A stretch of DNA of 10,084 nt, taken from contig CAYURP010000064.1 in the NCBI GenBank assembly GCA_964447175.1, positions 1-10,084 on the forward strand. The letters are read 5' to 3'. Positions 6,412 to 10,084 of the stretch are shown here, piece after piece. The stretch's first letter is position 1. Each line of letters begins with the position of its first letter. The notes below the pieces were generated by a model that saw only the letters and a list, made by a program, of their open reading frames with translations, was not told the origin of the DNA and ran no database searches. The position numbers and the translations under genes are program-made. This DNA is from CAYURP01 sp964447175 (GTDB lineage Bacteria > Zixibacteria > MSB-5A5 > SM23-73-2).

Positions 6412-7416
6412 ATGCCAGAGTTCAGGCAGAACCGGGCTACCAAAGAATGGATAATAATTGCCAGCGAAAGAGCTAAAAGACCCCAGGAGTTCATTGAATC
6501 CAATTCAAAATCAGAAAAGCTTCCAGCTTATGATCCGGATTGCCCTTTCTGTTCTGGAAACGAGGATAAAACCCCTTTTGAAATTTTCTCATTAAAAAAA
6601 GGAAAAAGCAAAAAATGGCAGGTTCGGGTGATTCCCAACAAATATCCGGCTTTAATTCCCAAAGGTGAGCTTTTTATGCAAAGAGATGGTTTCTTCCTTC
6701 AAGCTAAAGGAATTGGTTATCATGAGGTTATAATCCACTCTCCCGGGCACAATAAAAGCCTGGCTAACATGTCCCAGTCTCAGGTGGAAAGGGTCTGTTT
6801 TACCTATCGCCAGCGATATCTGGATTTGAAAAAAGATAAAAGAATCAAAATGATCATCATCTTTGAAAACCACGGGGAGCGGGCCGGGACTTCTCTGGTT
6901 CATCCCCATTCCCAGCTGGTGGCTTTGCCTTTGGTTCCCGCCAGCATCAGACATCTTCTGGAGGAAGCCATGAGGTATTATGACGATCATGGATCTTGCG
7001 TTTTCTGTGATATGATAAAAGAGGAACTGAAAGCTAAAAAAAGAATTATACTTAAAACCGATGATTTCGTGGCTTTTCATCCTTTTGCCTCCCGGGCTCC
7101 ATTTGAGACCTGGATACTTCCTTTGAAACATAATGCCAGTTTCGGGAGTATAGAAGTCAGGGACTGTGAGGATATGGCGAGGATATTGAAAAAGATCCTA
7201 AAGAAACTGGATAAAGGTCTATTGGATCCATCATATAATCTATTAATTCGCACCACTCCCGTAAAGGATAAGGAGGAGGATTACTATCACTGGCACATTC
7301 AGATACTACCCCGCCTTACCACGCCAGCTGGATTTGAATTAGGATCGGGAATTTATATTAATACCGCCTTTCCAGAGAGAACAGCGAAGTTTTTGCGAAA
7401 CGAAGAAATCAGATAG
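6412..7416 (+). CDS. galT: Galactose-1-phosphate uridylyltransferase
   Basis: Cytosolic Leloir-pathway enzyme that exchanges UMP between UDP-glucose and galactose-1-phosphate. The protein has 334 residues against 348 in E. coli. Zinc-site residues are visible as Cys44 and Cys47 in DCPFCSGN, His113 in SPGHNKS and His164. The catalytic histidine is His166 in HPHSQ (164-168), the GalT form of the HIT-superfamily motif; E. coli has HPHGQ. A second CxxC (Cys196, Cys199) and a C-terminal WHIQILPR (294-301) complete the two half-domains. The start is supported by AAAGGAGGT (6395-6403), eight bases before the ATG. No galK, galE or other sugar gene is adjacent, and 122 bases with repeats separate it from the channel gene, so it may be transcribed independently. 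A related nucleotidyltransferase such as ADP-glucose phosphorylase has a similar fold, but HPHSQ and the zinc ligands favour GalT. Confidence 0.9.
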   Translation: MPEFRQNRATKEWIIIASERAKRPQEFIESNSKSEKLPAYDPDCPFCSGNEDKTPFEIFSLKKGKSKKWQVRVIPNKYPALIPKGELFMQRDGFFLQAKGIGYHEVIIHSPGHNKSLANMSQSQVERVCFTYRQRYLDLKKDKRIKMIIIFENHGERAGTSLVHPHSQLVALPLVPASIRHLLEEAMRYYDDHGSCVFCDMIKEELKAKKRIILKTDDFVAFHPFASRAPFETWILPLKHNASFGSIEVRDCEDMARILKKILKKLDKGLLDPSYNLLIRTTPVKDKEEDYYHWHIQILPRLTTPAGFELGSGIYINTAFPERTAKFLRNEEIR

Positions 7417-7418
7417 GT

Positions 7419-7470
7419 TTAACCTAAAAGTAAAGGTAGGTTAAGGAACTTGAATCAAGGTTGATTTTTT
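7419..7470 (+). terminator. Weak terminator candidate after galT
   Basis: Two hairpins follow the galT stop at 7414-7416. TTAACCTA (7419-7426) pairs perfectly with TAGGTTAA (7437-7444) around a 10-base loop. AATCAA (7453-7458) pairs with TTGATT (7461-7466), which runs into a T-tract ending at 7470. Both stems are A/T-rich and the second loop is very short, so termination would be inefficient. Confidence 0.4.
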
Positions 7471-7657
7471 GAAAAAATGTTCAAGATTTGAGCAAATTTG
7501 TCGAACTATTAGCAGTGAGATTTAATTTCAGGAAACTGGGTAAATTTAGTTACTACATTAAGGTATGCTTTTAGATTTTTCTAAAGATTGAAAAAAATTA
7601 TGCCGAACCTTAAATTATTAAACGATTTAAAAATATTAAAAAAAGTGTATTTTTTTC
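7471..7657. other. A/T-rich non-coding stretch upstream of the promoter
   Basis: No ORF or RNA gene is recognisable. It contains repeated A- and T-tracts, densest at about 7600-7657 directly before the -35 box, where they could act as an UP element. A small TTTAGA/TCTAAA hairpin at 7570-7585 has no clear role. Confidence 0.5.
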
Positions 7658-7686
7658 TTGACAAAATTTAGGGGTGGCTATATATT
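7658..7686 (+). promoter_or_regulatory. Sigma70-type promoter for the secreted-protein transcript
   Basis: A perfect -35 TTGACA (7658-7663) is followed after exactly 17 bases by TATATT (7681-7686), a 5-of-6 match to the -10 consensus. A/T-tracts precede the -35. Transcription should start near 7693, about 380 bases before the ATG at 8072. The pair is the best promoter in the window, assuming the host uses a standard housekeeping sigma factor. Confidence 0.72.
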
Positions 7687-7692
7687 CTGTCT

Positions 7693-8071
7693 CAATCTTA
7701 TTTGGAGATATTTGTTTAGCTTGTTTTTTTAAAATTTAATGGTAACTTTTGAAAGCGAACGGATTTAAAAAAGAAAGAATGGTGGCCAGAAGAGATATAA
7801 ATAGGATGGAAACCAAATAGACTGGGGGAAATATAGACTTAATCCGCTGAAAGCCCTCAACTTTAGCTTCCTTAGATTCGCCAGCATCGATTAAATGGAG
7901 GGGGTTATGGACTTGAAAGGATGCAGAACAATTCAAATACATAAACACGGAAATTTAAAAGCTTTTTATCCAGAGAAGCAGAATTCATGTAAGGAGGTGA
8001 GAGATATCGAAAAAAAAGTCAACCTGATTCATTCGGAAATTAGCTTACTTAACCTTTAGAGGAGGTGTTTA
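7693..8071 (+). other. Long transcribed leader, possibly structured
   Basis: This is the interval between the predicted transcription start and the ATG of the secreted-protein gene. A possible long-range stem joins CGGATTTAA (7760-7768) to TTAATCCG (7839-7846) with one bulged T, enclosing CCAG/CTGG and TGG-AAA-CCA pairings. CCCTC (7854-7858) can pair with GAGGG (7898-7902), overlapping the ribosome site of the small ORF at 7907. I compared it by eye with the c-di-GMP-I and cobalamin riboswitch consensus cores and found no match. The 3' half holds the small ORF. Confidence 0.4.
7907..8059 (+). CDS. Possible small leader ORF of 50 codons, unknown product
   Basis: An ATG at 7907, five bases after a GGAGG core (7897-7901, within GGAGGGGG), opens a 50-codon frame ending at TAG 8057-8059, twelve bases before the next ATG. 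The peptide begins MDLKGCRTIQ and is charged, with no signal peptide or membrane helix and two cysteines (6 and 28). I do not recognise it. In favour are the good ribosome site, its place on the predicted transcript and the tight spacing to the next gene. Against are its length, A-rich codons that differ from its neighbour, and the chance of random occurrence. It could be a real small protein or a leader peptide coupling translation to the downstream gene. Confidence 0.38.
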   Translation: MDLKGCRTIQIHKHGNLKAFYPEKQNSCKEVRDIEKKVNLIHSEISLLNL

Positions 8072-10084
8072 ATGAAGTATCGAAGGAAGATACTGATAAT
8101 ATGGTGCTTGGCATTTGCCTTTCTTGCGTTAAGCGCGGCAGGTGCTAAAGCACAGATCTCCGTCACTACATCTGAAGTGTATACGGTATCACCCCATTGG
8201 GTTGGTTTTGACTCCTCAACGGTCCCTATTCTTATGGTGACCATCAACAACAATTCCGGAAACAATCTGTGGCTCAAGCGGGTAAGCGTTTCCTCGGAAT
8301 GTGATACAGTGGCAGATGTAGGGATGGTAAGTTTCTGGCGAGAGTCAGGTGGAGCTGTTGGTTTCCAACCAACTGGTGGTAGTAAGGACACCGAGTTGGG
8401 GGTGGAAGCTACGGGTTATTTCAACCCCACCACGCATAAGGTGACTTTTGACTGGACCAACGTCAATCCACCCGATCCTATTTATCTGGATCCAGCCAAT
8501 ACCACCCCTTCGCCAGACTTCTATATTGTATTCGCAGTGAGGAATTCTGGACTTGATCCGGATTCATCCGGAAGAGTCCTGGACGCTAAAATTGCCACCC
8601 AGGACGTAGTTGCCTGGGACCGGCTACCAAGTCCAACTGAGTATACCGCTCCGGCAACTCCTCAGGCTGAAGGCCAAACCTACCTGATCCTTTTGGATGA
8701 TTATCCGCCGGATTTCGCGCTGGATAACATAGACCTGCTCACCGATAGCTGCGCCTTTAAGCTCAACGCCACCTATGCCTGCACGGTGTGGGACGTGATC
8801 GATAACGCAGTTATCACAGGATATACCTCTACGGTGAAAGCGGATCTTACGGTCCTGGGCGAGTCGGCTACTCGATCCTTGACTTATAATGCCGGTCCTC
8901 CGGGAACCAATTATTATGAGGTTTTTGATACTATTCCCGATGCGTACATCCCCGACGGTATGGATATCCCAAAAGATTGGGACATATCCTCAGGTTACGT
9001 GATAAAGGTTACCGCAACCGACCCTATGGGAAACTCCCGGAGCAGAGATGTAACGCAGGTTTACAAGTATTTAGACACCATTTGGCCCGATTTGGATTCC
9101 AGCGATATCACCATGCAATTGGTTTATGATCCAGGGCTTGACGGTATCGCCTCAGTTGGAGACTCGGTTAAGCTGACGGTGAATATGCTTAATCAACCTC
9201 CAGCCGACGATGCCGAGGAGATCTTAAATACGCTCTGGGGCGCCAATTACAATGGGGTCTACATATTTGAAAACGGAGATTTCAACGGATTCGATCCTTT
9301 TGACCAGCTAACCTATCCCTTCTATCTTTTCGATGATCCGGTAAACGAGGTCTGGGATACCGTTTTCCAGGTTATCCCTGGTAATACAGACAGGCCAGCT
9401 TACCACGATTCATCGAGGATCTGGGTTACTTCAGAGGACAACATAGGTCACTCACCGGACTGTTCTCCTGCTTCCGGAGCGGAACTGACGGGAGACATCG
9501 GAAACAGGCATAAGGTTATTTCCACAAGAGCCCCCTTTGGAATCGATAACGATACCCTTGTCCATGGAGTAGCCTATTATGATCTGGATGCTGGTGGTGA
9601 CGCCACCTGTCCCAACGAGATCAATATCGGGGATAGGATTTGGATATGGATCGATCTTTCCATGAATACAGATACCATCACCTCGGTTACTATGGACCTG
9701 TTAACCTCAGGACTGGGTGGAACCCAGAACCAGGTCCTGTATGACGATGGAACCCATGGTGATGCAACAGCCGACGATCATATCTTCTCCTTTGAATGGA
9801 CCATACCTTACCCGGCAGCCTACGCTGTAGATGAAACTCCGGGTAATCATTCTGTGGACATAACCTACTGTGACGATGGTGGCAACTGCAGCTATTATGC
9901 TGTTACCACTGCAAGAGGAGTTGATACTGAGGCACCTAATCCAGTTGAAAACCTGATTGCCACTCCTATGGCGGGTGGAGTCATTAAACTGGACTGGGAT
10001 AGTCCCAGTGGAACCTCAGATGAGTATGAATATCACATCTACTCCAATGGTGGAAGTGGTGACATAAACTATACTGCTGAAGTG
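8072..10084 (+). CDS. Large secreted multidomain beta-rich protein, 3' truncated by the window end
   Basis: The frame is open for 671 codons from ATG 8072 to the last base with no stop, so the gene continues beyond the window. The start has GGAGG (8061-8065) six bases upstream. Residues 1-28 form a classic signal peptide (MKYRRK, hydrophobic core, cleavage likely at AKA-Q). The mature part is rich in Asp, Thr, Tyr and Pro and poor in Lys, as in surface or secreted proteins. After an N-terminal region (about 29-205) of unknown type come what look like three successive beta-sandwich units ending near TATDPMGNS (314-322), VTSEDNIGH (about 452-460) and TYCDDGGNC (598-606). The third holds YDDGTHGDATADD (557-569), an Asp-rich loop common in secreted adhesin-like proteins and possibly Ca2+-binding. 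From about 620 an APNPVENL... LDWDSP stretch starts a fibronectin type III domain. A surface, adhesion or cell-wall role is inferred; no catalytic motif is seen. Confidence 0.9.
   Translation, partial: MKYRRKILIIWCLAFAFLALSAAGAKAQISVTTSEVYTVSPHWVGFDSSTVPILMVTINNNSGNNLWLKRVSVSSECDTVADVGMVSFWRESGGAVGFQPTGGSKDTELGVEATGYFNPTTHKVTFDWTNVNPPDPIYLDPANTTPSPDFYIVFAVRNSGLDPDSSGRVLDAKIATQDVVAWDRLPSPTEYTAPATPQAEGQTYLILLDDYPPDFALDNIDLLTDSCAFKLNATYACTVWDVIDNAVITGYTSTVKADLTVLGESATRSLTYNAGPPGTNYYEVFDTIPDAYIPDGMDIPKDWDISSGYVIKVTATDPMGNSRSRDVTQVYKYLDTIWPDLDSSDITMQLVYDPGLDGIASVGDSVKLTVNMLNQPPADDAEEILNTLWGANYNGVYIFENGDFNGFDPFDQLTYPFYLFDDPVNEVWDTVFQVIPGNTDRPAYHDSSRIWVTSEDNIGHSPDCSPASGAELTGDIGNRHKVISTRAPFGIDNDTLVHGVAYYDLDAGGDATCPNEINIGDRIWIWIDLSMNTDTITSVTMDLLTSGLGGTQNQVLYDDGTHGDATADDHIFSFEWTIPYPAAYAVDETPGNHSVDITYCDDGGNCSYYAVTTARGVDTEAPNPVENLIATPMAGGVIKLDWDSPSGTSDEYEYHIYSNGGSGDINYTAEV

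Noticed and set aside
7760..7910. A c-di-GMP-I (GEMM) riboswitch, prompted by GGAAACC and GAAAGCC segments
   Set aside because: The conserved core with GACGCAAAGCC and the expected helix spacing is absent, so the resemblance is limited to short common words.
7736..7948. Minus-strand frame of 70 codons with a hydrophobic stretch resembling a membrane helix
   Set aside because: It begins at GTG with no Shine-Dalgarno, lies wholly inside the predicted + strand leader, and its hydrophobic run is explained by A/T-rich reverse-strand composition. Kept only as a remote possibility.
7989..8010. AAGGAGGTGAGAGATATC as a ribosome site for another start
   Set aside because: No ATG, GTG or TTG lies at suitable spacing to open a useful frame; it falls inside the small ORF as a Lys-Glu-Val stretch.
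8056..8391. Minus-strand frame of 111 codons over the start of the secreted-protein gene
   Set aside because: It lies opposite a signal-peptide-bearing gene with a perfect ribosome site, and its Pro/Ser/Thr-rich translation looks like a shadow.

Overview
The window suggests a chromosomal or scaffold fragment from an uncultured Gram-negative bacterium of moderate G+C. A metagenome-derived genome is likely, because a run of exactly 100 N interrupts one gene. The phylum cannot be fixed from the sequence. The transglutaminase architecture resembles Bacteroidota/FCB-type proteins, and the large secreted Asp/Tyr-rich protein with a C-terminal fibronectin-III-like start fits the same broad group (inference only). 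All convincing genes are on the + strand.

Layout. (1) 2-2070: two adjacent paralogous transglutaminase-fold proteins. The first is cut by the window edge and keeps the catalytic Cys and His. The second is complete, has a signal peptide and has lost all recognisable catalytic residues. (2) 2088-4877: a ClC-type chloride channel/transporter with C-terminal CBS domains, interrupted by the assembly gap, then a CPA2-type cation/proton antiporter that starts at TTG. (3) 4878-5281: a non-coding stretch with a nested G/C-tract hairpin repeat. (4) 5282-6289: a two-TM potassium channel with a C-terminal RCK (TrkA-N/TrkA-C) region. It carries a strong internal Shine-Dalgarno plus ATG exactly at the start of the RCK part. 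(5) 6285-6326: a degenerate heptamer array containing a perfect 26-bp palindrome that touches the channel stop codon. (6) 6412-7416: galT, galactose-1-phosphate uridylyltransferase. (7) 7417-8071: a 655-base stretch with a weak terminator candidate, an excellent sigma70-type promoter, a roughly 380-nt leader and a possible 50-codon ORF. (8) 8072-10084: the first 671 codons of a large secreted multidomain beta-rich protein, running off the window.

How the parts work together. The chloride, cation/proton and potassium transport genes form an ion and pH homeostasis neighbourhood: ClC moves anions, the CPA2 protein exchanges a cation for protons, and the RCK channel moves K+ under ligand control. 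The transglutaminase pair is periplasmic or exported and reads as an active-enzyme/pseudoenzyme duplication. galT belongs to the Leloir pathway, but no other sugar gene is visible. The most distinctive observations are the dead tandem transglutaminase paralog, the internal translation start that would release free RCK subunits (as in MthK), and the long leader with a small ORF before the secreted protein.
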